Source: Tepidicella xavieri
GTDB lineage: Bacteria; Pseudomonadota; Gammaproteobacteria; Burkholderiales; Burkholderiaceae_C
Direction: 5' to 3'
Length of the DNA: 64,000 nt
Assembly: GCF_004363315.1 (NCBI RefSeq)
Contig: NZ_SNYL01000011.1
Coordinates: forward strand, 30,315 to 94,314
Every line of letters begins with the position of its first letter. The stretch's first letter is position 1. The notes beneath the pieces were generated by a model, which searched no databases, was not told where the DNA came from, and saw only the letters and a program-made list of their open reading frames with translations. Of this stretch, positions 45,258-54,114 are shown piece after piece. The position numbers and the translations under genes were made by a program.

Positions 45258-47044
45258 GCGGCCAGCTCCCCCGCGCTCAGGCGCACGGTGCGGGCCGCTG
45301 GAGGCCATGACAGCGGGCAGCGCAGCAGCCGGCCATCGCGCGCCACCAGTGCGGTGCATTGATTCTGGCCACGCATGTGCAGCGCCACGTCGTCGAGCTT
45401 GCGAACGCGCCAGCCGCTGGCCGAGCCCTGCGCCGATCCAGGCAGCTCCACGCCCAGCCATTCGTCGCCAGCGGCCATGCCTGCGGCTTCGGCCGCGCCG
45501 CCGCGCAGCACGTTCTTCAGCACCAGGCCGTCGGTTTCGCTGACCCGCAGGCCCAGCCGCTGTGCCAGCGGGGCGGCTTCGGTCTGCCAGACCACGCCGT
45601 GCGCTTCCAGCAAGGCTTGCAGCGGCAACTCGTCGCGGCCATGCGCCCAGGCGTCGATTTCTCGGGCGTAGCTGCGCCGCCCCAGCCGTTTGAGCACGGC
45701 CAGCAAATCGGCCTCCTGCATCGGGCCGCCGGCGCAGCGTTCGTACAGCGCACGCATCACCGCGTCCAGCGTGGTGTGGCCCTCCTGCCGCAGCGTGAGG
45801 TCCAGGCACAGCGCCACCAGCGCGCCCTTGGTGTAGTAGCTCACCGTGGCGTTGGGGGTGTTTTCGTGGATGCGGTAGTACTTGATCCAGGCGTCGAAGC
45901 TGGCCTCGGCCACGCTCTGCACCTGTCGGCCGGGCGTCTGCAGCACCTGGTTGATGGTTTTGGCCAGCAGTTGCAGGTAGGTGGCGTCGTCGATCAGGTC
46001 GGCGCGGTGCAGCAGCAGGTCGTCGTAGTAGCTGGTGAAGCCTTCAAAGAACCACAGCAGCTGGGTGTAGTTTTCCTGCTCGTAGTCGTAGCGGGCAAAC
46101 TCGTGCGGGCGCAGCCGCTTCACGTTCCAGGTGTGGAAGTATTCGTGGCTGATGAGGCCGAGCAGGCTGGTGTAGCCGTCGGTGGCTTTCAGGCGGGGCT
46201 CGGCGGCCATGCCATTGCCGGGCGACAGCGCAGCGCCCGTGTCAGGCAGCAGGGGCAGGTCGCCGCGCTGGCAGATCAGCGCGGTACAGTGCCGGTGCTC
46301 CAGGCCGCCGTAGCCGTCGGCGCTCGCGTGGAGCATGAAGAGGTAGCGGTCGAAGGGCGGGGCCTCGTTTCCGTGCCACAGCGCCATGGCCGCTTCGCAG
46401 ATGCGGGCCGTGTCGCGCAGCAGCCGTTCGCCGTCCAACCCTGCGGGGGCACCGCTGACCACGAAGCGATGGGGCACGCCCCGCACCTTGAAACGACCGC
46501 TCCAGAAACGGCCCATCTCTACCGGGCTGTCGGCCAGCTCGTCATAGTCTTGCGCGATGTAGTGGCCGAAGCCGTTGCGGCGCGCCTTCAGCGGGGTCAG
46601 CGCGGTGGCGAGTTCCCAATCGGCGGCGTGGCCGGGTGGGGCCACGTCCAGCGCATGCGGTTCGGCTTCGCGGCCATGGACCCGCAGGCACAGGCTGGTC
46701 GGGTTGAAAAAACCACGGCAGGCGTCGAGGAAAGCGGTGCGCACCGAGGGATCGAAGGCGTACACCTCATAGCGCAGTCGCAGCAGCCGGGTGCCTTTCG
46801 GGAGGCTGAGGCGCCAAGTGTTCTTGCTGAGCTGCCGCGCCGGGGTGATGTGCCCGTCGGCCCAGGCGTGCAGGCGCTGCAAGTGCTGCGCGAATTCCCG
46901 CACCAGGTAGCTGCCCGGAATCCACACCGGCAGGCTGACGGTGGTGATCCGCGCGGGGCGGTCCACTTCCAGGGTGATGCCGTAGAGGTGGGCGTGGGGG
47001 TCGAGTGCCTCGACGCGGTAGCGGATGGCCGGTGGCTGTTTCAT
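45197..47044 (-). CDS. M61 glycyl aminopeptidase-family metallopeptidase with PDZ domain
   Basis: A 615-residue peptidase. An N-terminal beta-rich domain (IPGSYLVREFAQHL) leads to the zinc site SHEYFHTWNVKRLRP (HExxH) and the downstream Glu in WFFEGFTSYYDDLLL. The C-terminus is a PDZ-like domain (RVSETDGLVLKNVLRGGAAEAAGMAAGDE). No signal peptide is clear. The start at 47044 overlaps the dsbC stop by ATGA. The last 61 bases are antisense to the end of paaG. Confidence 0.9.
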   Translation of the reverse strand: MKQPPAIRYRVEALDPHAHLYGITLEVDRPARITTVSLPVWIPGSYLVREFAQHLQRLHAWADGHITPARQLSKNTWRLSLPKGTRLLRLRYEVYAFDPSVRTAFLDACRGFFNPTSLCLRVHGREAEPHALDVAPPGHAADWELATALTPLKARRNGFGHYIAQDYDELADSPVEMGRFWSGRFKVRGVPHRFVVSGAPAGLDGERLLRDTARICEAAMALWHGNEAPPFDRYLFMLHASADGYGGLEHRHCTALICQRGDLPLLPDTGAALSPGNGMAAEPRLKATDGYTSLLGLISHEYFHTWNVKRLRPHEFARYDYEQENYTQLLWFFEGFTSYYDDLLLHRADLIDDATYLQLLAKTINQVLQTPGRQVQSVAEASFDAWIKYYRIHENTPNATVSYYTKGALVALCLDLTLRQEGHTTLDAVMRALYERCAGGPMQEADLLAVLKRLGRRSYAREIDAWAHGRDELPLQALLEAHGVVWQTEAAPLAQRLGLRVSETDGLVLKNVLRGGAAEAAGMAAGDEWLGVELPGSAQGSASGWRVRKLDDVALHMRGQNQCTALVARDGRLLRCPLSWPPAARTVRLSAGELAAHSPLKTGVRFSRKAVTPSK

Positions 47045-47772
47045 CGGGCCGAAGACAGGGCTTGCTCGATGCGCCGGAAGTCGGCGCCGACGACGCGGGT
47101 GCCGTCGCTCAGGAAGCTGGTGGGGGTGCCGGTGATGCGGTGCTTGGCGGCAAACTCCAGGTTGCGGTTCAGGGCGGCGGTGTCGCAGCTCGCGTTCGGT
47201 GGCGTGACGCCGTTGAGCATCCAGTCGTTGTAGGCGGCGGCTTTGTCGCGGGCGCACCAGATGTTGCGCGATTTGACCTGGGAGTCTGCCCCCAGCATGG
47301 GCACGAGGAAGGTATAGACGGTGATGTTGTCGAGCTTGAGCAGGTCGCGCTCCAGCCGCTTGCAGAAGCCGCAATTCGGGTCGCTGAAGACGGCAATCTT
47401 GCGCTGGCCATTGCCGCGCACGGTGGTGAAGGCGTCGGCCAGTGGCAGGTCGCTGAATGCGATGGCGGTGAGCTGGTCGATCCGTTGCTCGGTGAGGTTG
47501 GCGCGGGCGCGGGTGTCGATCAGCGTGCCCTGGATCAGGTAGTTGCCTTCGGCGTCGGTGTAGAGGATGTCGGCGCCGTTGATGCGGATTTCGAACAACC
47601 CGCGCATGGGGGTGGGGCGGACTTCCTCGATCGGGGGCAGGTTGGGCAGGCGCTCGGCCAGGTTCTTGCGGATGGTGGCTTCGTTGGCGGCGCTGGGGGT
47701 GCAGGCGCTGCTCAGCAGGGCCAGCGCGAGCACGCCGCCGATCCATGAGGCCATGCGAACGGGATGAGGCAT
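47041..47772 (-). CDS. dsbC: DsbC-type periplasmic thiol:disulfide isomerase
   Basis: A 243-residue protein. A signal sequence (WIGGVLALALLSSACTPSA, with a weak lipobox-like end) precedes the dimerisation domain and the thioredoxin domain with active site DPNCGFCKRLE. The cis-Pro region is GTPTSFLSDG. DsbC proofreads disulfides in the periplasm. The active site has CGFC instead of the usual CGYC. It overlaps the M61 gene and follows the UbiH-like gene by one base. Confidence 0.92.
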   Translation of the reverse strand: MPHPVRMASWIGGVLALALLSSACTPSAANEATIRKNLAERLPNLPPIEEVRPTPMRGLFEIRINGADILYTDAEGNYLIQGTLIDTRARANLTEQRIDQLTAIAFSDLPLADAFTTVRGNGQRKIAVFSDPNCGFCKRLERDLLKLDNITVYTFLVPMLGADSQVKSRNIWCARDKAAAYNDWMLNGVTPPNASCDTAALNRNLEFAAKHRITGTPTSFLSDGTRVVGADFRRIEQALSSAR

Positions 47773-47773
47773 G

Positions 47774-48913
47774 TCAGGGTTTCCGGGTCGGGTGGAGGGC
47801 CGCCTGGCCGGTGGCCTGGCGGATGGCCCATTGCTTGAGCAAGGGCAGTTCGTTGAAACGGCGCAGGCCCCAGCGCCGCAGGGCCTGGATGCGGTCGTCG
47901 GTGTGGCCGAACAGGCCATAGAGCCCATCGGTCACGCCGGCCATGCGCAAAAAATCGGCCTGCCGGGCGCGCTCGTAGCGCCGCAGCAGCCGCCAGTCGC
48001 CGGGCTCGCGCCAGTATTCGCGCGTCTGCAGGGTGTGCGCCAGGGCGGCCACGTCGGCCAGACCGACGTTGAGGCCTTGGCCGGCCAGGGGGTGCATGGC
48101 GTGCGCGGCGTCGCCCGCCAGGGCCACGCCCGGCTGCACCCAGCGCCGGGCGCGGGAAAGCTCCAGCGGCCAGGCCGCTGGTTGGCCTTGCAGGGTCATG
48201 GCCCCCAGGGCATGGTCGCAGGCTTGAGCCACCGCCTCGGCAAACGCCTCGGCCGGCCGCCCCAGCAGTTCGCGGGCACGCTCGTGGCTGACGGACCAGA
48301 CCAGCGCCACCATGCGGCCTTGCTCGCCTTCCATCGGCAGCAAGGCCAGGATGTCGCCTTGGTGGAACCACTGGCGTGCCACCGCGCCGTGCGCTCGTTC
48401 GCACTGCAGACGCGCGGCCACGGCGGTGTGGGCGTAGGGCTTGACCTCGAATTCAAACCCCAGCCGCTCGCGCGTGGCGCTGCGCTTGCCTTCGCAAATC
48501 ACTGTGAGCTTGGCTTTGGGTGGCGGGGTGTCGAGCACGTCCACGCCCGGTTGGAACTGCAGCGCCTGGGCCAGGGTGGCCTCCAGCGCGGGCACGTCCA
48601 CGATCCAAGACAGCACGCCATCGGCGTCGGGGCTGTCGAAGCGCAGCGCGGCCGGGTCATCGGCATCGGCTTCACCGACCCACATGTGGCGCACAGGGGT
48701 GACGGCCGGGTCGGCGGGCCACACCCGCAGCGACTCCAGTAAGGCTCGCGAGGCATGGTTGAGCGCGTAGGCGCGGATGTCAGGCGGCGAGCCGGCGGGG
48801 CCGGCCGGGCGTCGCACCAGCGCCACCCGCCATCGGTCCCGGGCCAGCAGCAGGGCCAGCGTGTGGCCCACCACGCCTGCGCCCAAAACCGCCACGTCGT
48901 ATGTCCTGCTCAT
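47774..48913 (-). CDS. UbiH/UbiF-family FAD-dependent hydroxylase
   Basis: A 379-residue flavoprotein. The Rossmann start is VAVLGAGVVGHTLALLLARD, and the second FAD motif is GVALAGDAAHAMHPLAGQGLNVGLADVAAL. These are typical of ubiquinone-ring hydroxylases, whose position specificity cannot be told from sequence alone. It is the first gene of a minus-strand run with dsbC and the M61 peptidase. Confidence 0.88.
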   Translation of the reverse strand: MSRTYDVAVLGAGVVGHTLALLLARDRWRVALVRRPAGPAGSPPDIRAYALNHASRALLESLRVWPADPAVTPVRHMWVGEADADDPAALRFDSPDADGVLSWIVDVPALEATLAQALQFQPGVDVLDTPPPKAKLTVICEGKRSATRERLGFEFEVKPYAHTAVAARLQCERAHGAVARQWFHQGDILALLPMEGEQGRMVALVWSVSHERARELLGRPAEAFAEAVAQACDHALGAMTLQGQPAAWPLELSRARRWVQPGVALAGDAAHAMHPLAGQGLNVGLADVAALAHTLQTREYWREPGDWRLLRRYERARQADFLRMAGVTDGLYGLFGHTDDRIQALRRWGLRRFNELPLLKQWAIRQATGQAALHPTRKP

Positions 48914-48985
48914 CGCCAAATTGTAGGGGGACTGCCAAGCCGCCGAAGCTTGCCGGCACAATGTCGGCTGAAAGGAATGTTGCCC

Positions 48986-49906
48986 ATGAGCGATCTGCCG
49001 TCTTCCGATGCGCCCGTGCCGCTGACCATCGAGCAATTGTGGATTTACCCCATCAAGTCCTGCGCGGGCATCCGCATGCGCCACATCGAGCTGCTGGACA
49101 CCGGGCTGGAATGGGACCGGGCGTGGATGGTGGTGGATGAACGGGGAGAGTTCGTTTCGCAGCGGGAGTTCCCGCGCATGGCTCTGGTGCAGCCGCGGTT
49201 CCGCATGGGGCATCTGGAGCTCAAGGCCCCGGGGATGCTGTCGCTGCATCTGGCGCTGGATGGAGTGGAGTCGGCCTGCAAGGTCCGCGTCTGGGACGAT
49301 GAGGTCGATGCCTACGACATGGGCGATGTGGCGGCCCAGTGGTTCACCGATTTTTTGCTGGCCGATCGGCCTGGACGGGCGCAGCGGCTGCGGCTGGTGC
49401 GGTTCGACCCCGACTGCCGCCGGCCCTCGGACGTGCGCTGGACCGGCGGCATCGAAGCCCCCAACCAGTTCAGCGACGGCTATCCCTTGCTGATCCTGTC
49501 GCTGGCCGCGCTCGACGAGCTCAACGAGCGCCTGCGCGTGCTCGGCCATGCGGCGGTGGGCATCGAGCGGTTTCGGCCCAACATCGTGCTCGGTGGCCTG
49601 CACGCCCATGACGAGGATCGCCTGTCCGCGCTGCATTTCCACGCCATCACCCCGGGGCAAGGGGCGGACCAGGCCCCGGCGGTGTGGCTGCAGCCCGTCA
49701 AGCCCTGCGCCCGATGCAGCATCCCCGATGTGGATCCCGCCACGGGCGAGGCAGACGTCCGCGTCAGCCCGCTGTTGCAGACCTATCGGCAAGACCGCCG
49801 CCTCATGGGTGCTGTGACCTTCGGTATGAATGCCATCGTGCGCCAAGGCGACGGCCAAATGCTGTACGAGGGCATGAGCGGCCAGGGGCGCTGGGGCGTG
49901 TGGTGA
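48986..49906 (+). CDS. MOSC domain protein with N-terminal beta-barrel
   Basis: A 306-residue protein. The MOSC_N barrel starts LWIYPIKSCAGIRMRHIEL. The MOSC domain carries RFRPNIVLGG and the Cys motif PVKPCARCSIPDVDPATGE. Relatives (YcbX, mARC) use molybdenum cofactor to reduce N-hydroxylated compounds. AAAGGA precedes the ATG at 48986. Its stop codon directly abuts the stop of the convergent HD-GYP-like gene. Confidence 0.88.
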   Translation: MSDLPSSDAPVPLTIEQLWIYPIKSCAGIRMRHIELLDTGLEWDRAWMVVDERGEFVSQREFPRMALVQPRFRMGHLELKAPGMLSLHLALDGVESACKVRVWDDEVDAYDMGDVAAQWFTDFLLADRPGRAQRLRLVRFDPDCRRPSDVRWTGGIEAPNQFSDGYPLLILSLAALDELNERLRVLGHAAVGIERFRPNIVLGGLHAHDEDRLSALHFHAITPGQGADQAPAVWLQPVKPCARCSIPDVDPATGEADVRVSPLLQTYRQDRRLMGAVTFGMNAIVRQGDGQMLYEGMSGQGRWGVW

Positions 49907-50905
49907 TCAGACCCGGCGCAGCAGCCGGGCCTTGTCCAGCCGGATGCGCACATCCTCTGGCGAGACGGGTGATTGGATGGCATAGATGGGCAGCTGCGTG
50001 TCGCGCTTGCCCGGGGCCGACAGGAGCAGGCCGTCCGGGTCGGTGATGGCCATGGCCAGCGGCGTGTTGACGCGCGCGCCGCGCCTGACGATCACGGCCA
50101 CTTCGTTGGTTTTCAGGCGCACGTAGCTGCCCGGTGGGTACATGCCCAGTTGCCTGACGAAATAAGCGCCCAGTGGGCTGGCCCGCGTCTGCGACTCCAG
50201 ATAGAGGTTGCCCACCACCACGTTGGGCCACAGTCCGCGACGCGAGGCGCGGGGGCTGATGCGGGCGATGAACAGGTCGCTCATGCGCAGCAGTTGCTGG
50301 GCCACCGTCAGCGCCGTCTTGTGGTGGGGGTAGCCACTGCCATCGGGCGCTTCGTGATGGTCCTGCACCAGTTCCAGCCACAGGGGGTCGTCGATCCCGA
50401 GCGCGCGCAGCATGTTGGCGCTCTCGGTGGGGTGGGCCTCGATCTGTTCGCGCTGATACGGCGTGGCTTGTGGCGCCTGCTGGGCCAGCACGTCCTGCAA
50501 CTCCGCCATGGCCATGTTCATCGTCAGCGCGGCACGCACCAGCGATGACAACTGCGGCTCGGCGATCTCGGCCAGCGGCGCCACCAGCAAGCAAGTGGTG
50601 GCGGCCATCAGCGCGTGCGTCGCGCAGTAGCCATACTGCCGGTCCGACAGCATTTGCACCAGCACGAACAGCGTGTCGTCCTCCCGGGCACGCAGGATGG
50701 TGCGCAGACCGGCTTCGATGAAGGCCAAGCGGCGGCTGAAGTCCCGGGCGTCCCGGCCTTCGAGCAACAACTGGGCCAGGCGGCGGCGCAGCGCCGGAAT
50801 GCCCTCGGTCGGGTCGGGATCGAGCTGGGTCTGGACGTCCTTGAGCACTGCCTCCAGGTCGGGAGGCAGGCCGTGGGCAGGGGCATCGGCAGGCTCGCGG
50901 GACAT
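49907..50905 (-). CDS. Degenerate HD-GYP domain protein, probably catalytically inactive
   Basis: A 332-residue protein. The second half of an HD-GYP domain is clear (VQDHHEAPDGSGYPHH, LRMSDLFIARIS, PPGSYVRLKTNEVAVIVRRG). At the position where active members have HDxGK, it reads LTMNMAMAELQD, so the metal-binding HD pair is lost. It may bind c-di-GMP or act as a scaffold. It is the third HD-GYP-type gene in the window and is divergent from ychF. Confidence 0.75.
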   Translation of the reverse strand: MSREPADAPAHGLPPDLEAVLKDVQTQLDPDPTEGIPALRRRLAQLLLEGRDARDFSRRLAFIEAGLRTILRAREDDTLFVLVQMLSDRQYGYCATHALMAATTCLLVAPLAEIAEPQLSSLVRAALTMNMAMAELQDVLAQQAPQATPYQREQIEAHPTESANMLRALGIDDPLWLELVQDHHEAPDGSGYPHHKTALTVAQQLLRMSDLFIARISPRASRRGLWPNVVVGNLYLESQTRASPLGAYFVRQLGMYPPGSYVRLKTNEVAVIVRRGARVNTPLAMAITDPDGLLLSAPGKRDTQLPIYAIQSPVSPEDVRIRLDKARLLRRV

Positions 50906-50982
50906 CGCCCCGAGTGTAATGGCTCCGGCCGCAGGGGGTGGCCGGTAAAATCCGGGGTTTTTCGGTTACCTCAAAGGCTTAC

Positions 50983-52077
50983 ATGAGTCTCAAGTGCGGC
51001 ATCGTCGGCCTGCCCAACGTCGGCAAATCCACCCTGTTCAACGCCCTGACCAAAGCGGGCATCGCGGCGGAGAACTATCCCTTTTGCACCATCGAGCCCA
51101 ATGTGGGCGTGGTGGAGGTGCCCGATCCGCGCCTGGCGCAGCTCGCGGCCATCGTCAAGCCCGAGCGCATCGTGCCGGCCATCGTCGAGTTCGTGGACAT
51201 TGCCGGGCTGGTGGCTGGTGCATCCAAAGGCGAAGGTCTGGGCAACCAATTCCTGGCGCACATCCGCGAGACGGATGCCATCGTCAACGTGGTGCGCTGC
51301 TTCGATGACCCCAACGTGATCCATGTGGCCGGCAAGGTGGACCCGATCGCCGACATCGAGGTCATCCAGACCGAACTGTGTCTGGCCGATCTAGGGACCG
51401 TGGAAAAAGCCCTGCAGCGCTACACCAAGGCGGCCAAGAGCGGCAACGACAAGGAGGCCAGCGCGATGGTGGCGCTGCTGACCAAGGTGCAAGCGGTGCT
51501 CAACGAGGGCAAGCCGGTGCGCACTTTGGCCTTGAGCGAGCAGGAGCGGGCGCAGCTCAAGCCGCTGTGCCTGATCACGGCCAAGCCGGCCATGTTCGTG
51601 GGCAACGTGGCCGAAGACGGCTTCGAGAACAACCCGCTGCTCGACCGCCTCCAGGCGTATGCGGCGCAGCAGAACGCGCCGGTGGTGGCCATTTGCGCCA
51701 AGATCGAGGCCGAGCTGGCCGAGATGGACGAGGCCGACCGGTTGGAATTCCTCAAAGCGCTGGGGCAGGACGAGCCCGGCCTGAATCGCCTCATCCGTGC
51801 CGGCTTCAAGCTGCTGGGGTTGCAGACCTACTTCACCGCCGGCGTCAAGGAAGTGCGGGCCTGGACCATTCCCATCGGGGCCACGGCCCCCCAGGCGGCC
51901 GGCGTCATCCACGGCGACTTCGAGCGCGGCTTCATCCGCGCCCAGACCATCGCCTTCGACGACTACATCACCTACCAGGGCGAGCAGGGCGCCAAGGACG
52001 CCGGGAAAATGCGCGCCGAAGGCAAGGACTACATCGTCAAAGACGGCGATGTGATGAACTTCTTGTTCAACGTCTGA
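50983..52077 (+). CDS. ychF: Redox-regulated ATPase/GTPase YchF (OLA1)
   Basis: A 364-residue Obg-related P-loop NTPase of normal length. It has Walker [18 protein letters not shown], switch region [37 protein letters not shown], coiled-coil insert and C-terminal TGS domain ([19 protein letters not shown], ending FLFNV). It prefers ATP and is linked to ribosomes and oxidative stress. It marks the conserved left edge of the defence island that follows. Confidence 0.95.
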   Translation: MSLKCGIVGLPNVGKSTLFNALTKAGIAAENYPFCTIEPNVGVVEVPDPRLAQLAAIVKPERIVPAIVEFVDIAGLVAGASKGEGLGNQFLAHIRETDAIVNVVRCFDDPNVIHVAGKVDPIADIEVIQTELCLADLGTVEKALQRYTKAAKSGNDKEASAMVALLTKVQAVLNEGKPVRTLALSEQERAQLKPLCLITAKPAMFVGNVAEDGFENNPLLDRLQAYAAQQNAPVVAICAKIEAELAEMDEADRLEFLKALGQDEPGLNRLIRAGFKLLGLQTYFTAGVKEVRAWTIPIGATAPQAAGVIHGDFERGFIRAQTIAFDDYITYQGEQGAKDAGKMRAEGKDYIVKDGDVMNFLFNV

Positions 52078-52082
52078 CCGCT

Positions 52083-52120
52083 CTGGCCCTGTTACGCCCT
52101 CATTGGAACAGGGGCGCCAG
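52083..52120 (+). terminator. Hairpin after ychF
   Basis: CTGGCCCTGTT (52083-52093) pairs with AACAGG (52107-52112) and, after a three-base bulge, GCCAG (52116-52120). There is no T-run, so it is a weak terminator candidate between ychF and the Wadjet operon. The rest of the 166-base gap shows no gene. Confidence 0.3.
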
Positions 52121-52243
52121 GCCATGCTGCTGCCTCTTTTCTCGACGCAGCAAGGTGTTGCGAGATTCGCGGTACAGTACCTTCTCATGAAGGAGGAACT
52201 GACAGGCACTGGTCGCCGCTCAGTGTTGGGAGACTGAACTGAC

Positions 52244-53503
52244 ATGGCCAACCCTCGTGCGCTGGTCCACGCGCTCTACACCCACTGGGACACCGTGGAG
52301 CTGTTGGTGCGGCTGGCGCGCGAGTTTGCCGTACTGACCAGCGATCAGGTGTTGAACGGCATTGCCAAGGTATCCGGGCAACGGGATGCCGAAACGCAGG
52401 GGGCGGTGCTGCGTGCCCTGGTCAATGCGGACATCCTGCAAGCCTTGCCGCGCAGCAGCGATTGGCAGCTCAATGCCTATGTGCTGGAGTTCGTGCGCGG
52501 CCTCACCCGTGAACATGAGCTGGGCCTGGCTGCCGTCCTGCAGGCGCGTGTTGTGGCCATCCGTGAAGCCACCGAAGCCCTCCATGAAGGGATGCTCGGC
52601 GCCGACATGGATCGCGTGCGCGGGGCCGCCCACAAGCTGGCAGAACTCTTTCGCCAGATCAGCCTGCAGCTCGATCAGGACCGGCACGCGCTCTTTGAGC
52701 TGGCGGAAAACGCCAAAAGCGCCGACAGCAGCATGCCGATCAGCCAGCGCTACCGCGAGGTGCTGGAAGCCTACGATCATTATGTGGAGCCGATGAACCA
52801 GATGATGGACAGCGGCCCACAGGGCACCTTCTACCGCTATCTGGAAGACGCAGAGCGGGCGCTGGACCAGGCGTTGGAGCAATTGTCGGTACAGGGGGTG
52901 CTCTATTCGCATCGCCTGCAGTTGCGGCAGGTGGCGCACCAGGCCAAGGAACTGCGGCGCTTTGGCCGGTTGGTGGCGCAACAGTGTGCCGATACCCTGC
53001 TGCCCTTGCGCGAAGAGCTGCGTCAGCACAACGCCCTGACCAGTGCCATCAGCCTGCTGTTGGGGCAGGTGCGTAAACGCGGCCTGCGTCGCGCCCTGTC
53101 GCGCCCGGCAGATGGCGCGGCGCTGCCTGTGTGGCGCAACGAGCGCGGCTTCAAATTGCAATTGGGCGATGAGGTACGGACGGTCATGGCTGCCGCGCGC
53201 CATTACCAGCCGCAGGCGGTGGCCTTTCCGCAGGATGAACCCGGCGATGACGCGCCGTTGCTGGAGCAGGTGGACGAAGCCGCCATTCGCGCGCATCTGG
53301 CCCGCAGCCTGCCGGTGGACAATCTGCTCGATTGGCTGCGCCGCCATTACGCCCACCTGCAAGATGCCACCCTGCTGCGCCTGTTCCATGACCTGCAACA
53401 TGAGCCCGGCTGGCAGTTCGAGGCCGCCAGCCAGCCTGAAGCCACCACGCTGCAGACGATTCGCGTCCTGCATCACCCGCACCGCGTGAGCATCCGCCAA
53501 TGA
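52244..53503 (+). CDS. jetA: Wadjet/Mks JetA (MukF-like kleisin)
   Basis: A 419-residue, largely helical protein in the first position of a four-gene condensin-like operon. Its N-terminus (winged-helix-like, LAREFAVLTSDQVLNGIAKVSGQRDAE), middle and C-terminus fit MukF/MksF-type kleisins. It is not the DUF3375 form of type I Wadjet systems. It would bridge the JetC ATPase heads. GGGAGA precedes the ATG at 52244. It overlaps jetB by ATGA. The assignment rests mainly on operon context with the clearer JetC and JetD. Confidence 0.8.
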   Translation: MANPRALVHALYTHWDTVELLVRLAREFAVLTSDQVLNGIAKVSGQRDAETQGAVLRALVNADILQALPRSSDWQLNAYVLEFVRGLTREHELGLAAVLQARVVAIREATEALHEGMLGADMDRVRGAAHKLAELFRQISLQLDQDRHALFELAENAKSADSSMPISQRYREVLEAYDHYVEPMNQMMDSGPQGTFYRYLEDAERALDQALEQLSVQGVLYSHRLQLRQVAHQAKELRRFGRLVAQQCADTLLPLREELRQHNALTSAISLLLGQVRKRGLRRALSRPADGAALPVWRNERGFKLQLGDEVRTVMAAARHYQPQAVAFPQDEPGDDAPLLEQVDEAAIRAHLARSLPVDNLLDWLRRHYAHLQDATLLRLFHDLQHEPGWQFEAASQPEATTLQTIRVLHHPHRVSIRQ

Positions 53504-54114
53504 CGACACCTCAACCTTTGGCCTCCGCCCTGTCGCAAATGCCGGCATTGGCCGAGCTGTTCCGCCTGTTTCTCTCTGGCAAACACCTGAACCGCATGGC
53601 CGAGCCCGCGCTGTGGGCAGAGCTGGAGCAGCACGAGGCCAGCTATGTCGGCTTGTTTGCCGCGCTGGGGTTCGAGCTGCGCCTGGATGCCAGGGGCTTT
53701 GCCTGGTTTCACCACAGCGAGGCCAACAGCCACATCGGCAAGACGAGCCGCCAGCTGGCCTTGCTGTTCATGGCGATCTTCGATGCCCAGGCCAACGCCG
53801 GCAAGGCCCTGCAGCGCTTTACCGATTGGCTGATCGACAGCGCCTGGCTGGCCGAGGTTTACAAACAACAGCAAGACTTGCTCGATGCCGAGGGCCTCAA
53901 CCCCGACGCCCTGGTGGAACTGCTGGGCCGCGCCTGCAACCTCGGCTTTGCCGTGGCCGAACCGGCAGGCTGGCGACTGCTGCCCGCCGTGTGCCGCTAC
54001 CTCGATCATTTCGAAAGCCTGGCGTTGACGGCCAAGACCGACGGCGACGTGACAAACATGCCAGCCGAGGAAGACTGGGCGGCGGATGCGCCGGACGACG
54101 AGGAGAACGCCTGA
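53500..54114 (+). CDS. jetB: Wadjet/Mks JetB (MukE-like)
   Basis: A 204-residue acidic protein with winged-helix character, in the MukE/MksE position. Segments such as WAELEQHEASYVGLFAALGFELRLDARGFAWF are typical of JetB/MukE-like partners, which bind the kleisin. It overlaps jetA (ATGA) and jetC (TGATG), implying stoichiometric co-translation. The C-terminus is a Glu/Asp-rich tail (EEDWAADAPDDEENA). Confidence 0.8.
   Translation: MTTPQPLASALSQMPALAELFRLFLSGKHLNRMAEPALWAELEQHEASYVGLFAALGFELRLDARGFAWFHHSEANSHIGKTSRQLALLFMAIFDAQANAGKALQRFTDWLIDSAWLAEVYKQQQDLLDAEGLNPDALVELLGRACNLGFAVAEPAGWRLLPAVCRYLDHFESLALTAKTDGDVTNMPAEEDWAADAPDDEENA

Noticed and set aside
52187..52237. A 16-codon open frame (ATG to TGA) just before jetA, beginning MKEELTG
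   Set aside because: It is too short to support as a gene; AGGAGG within it is more likely part of untranslated leader.
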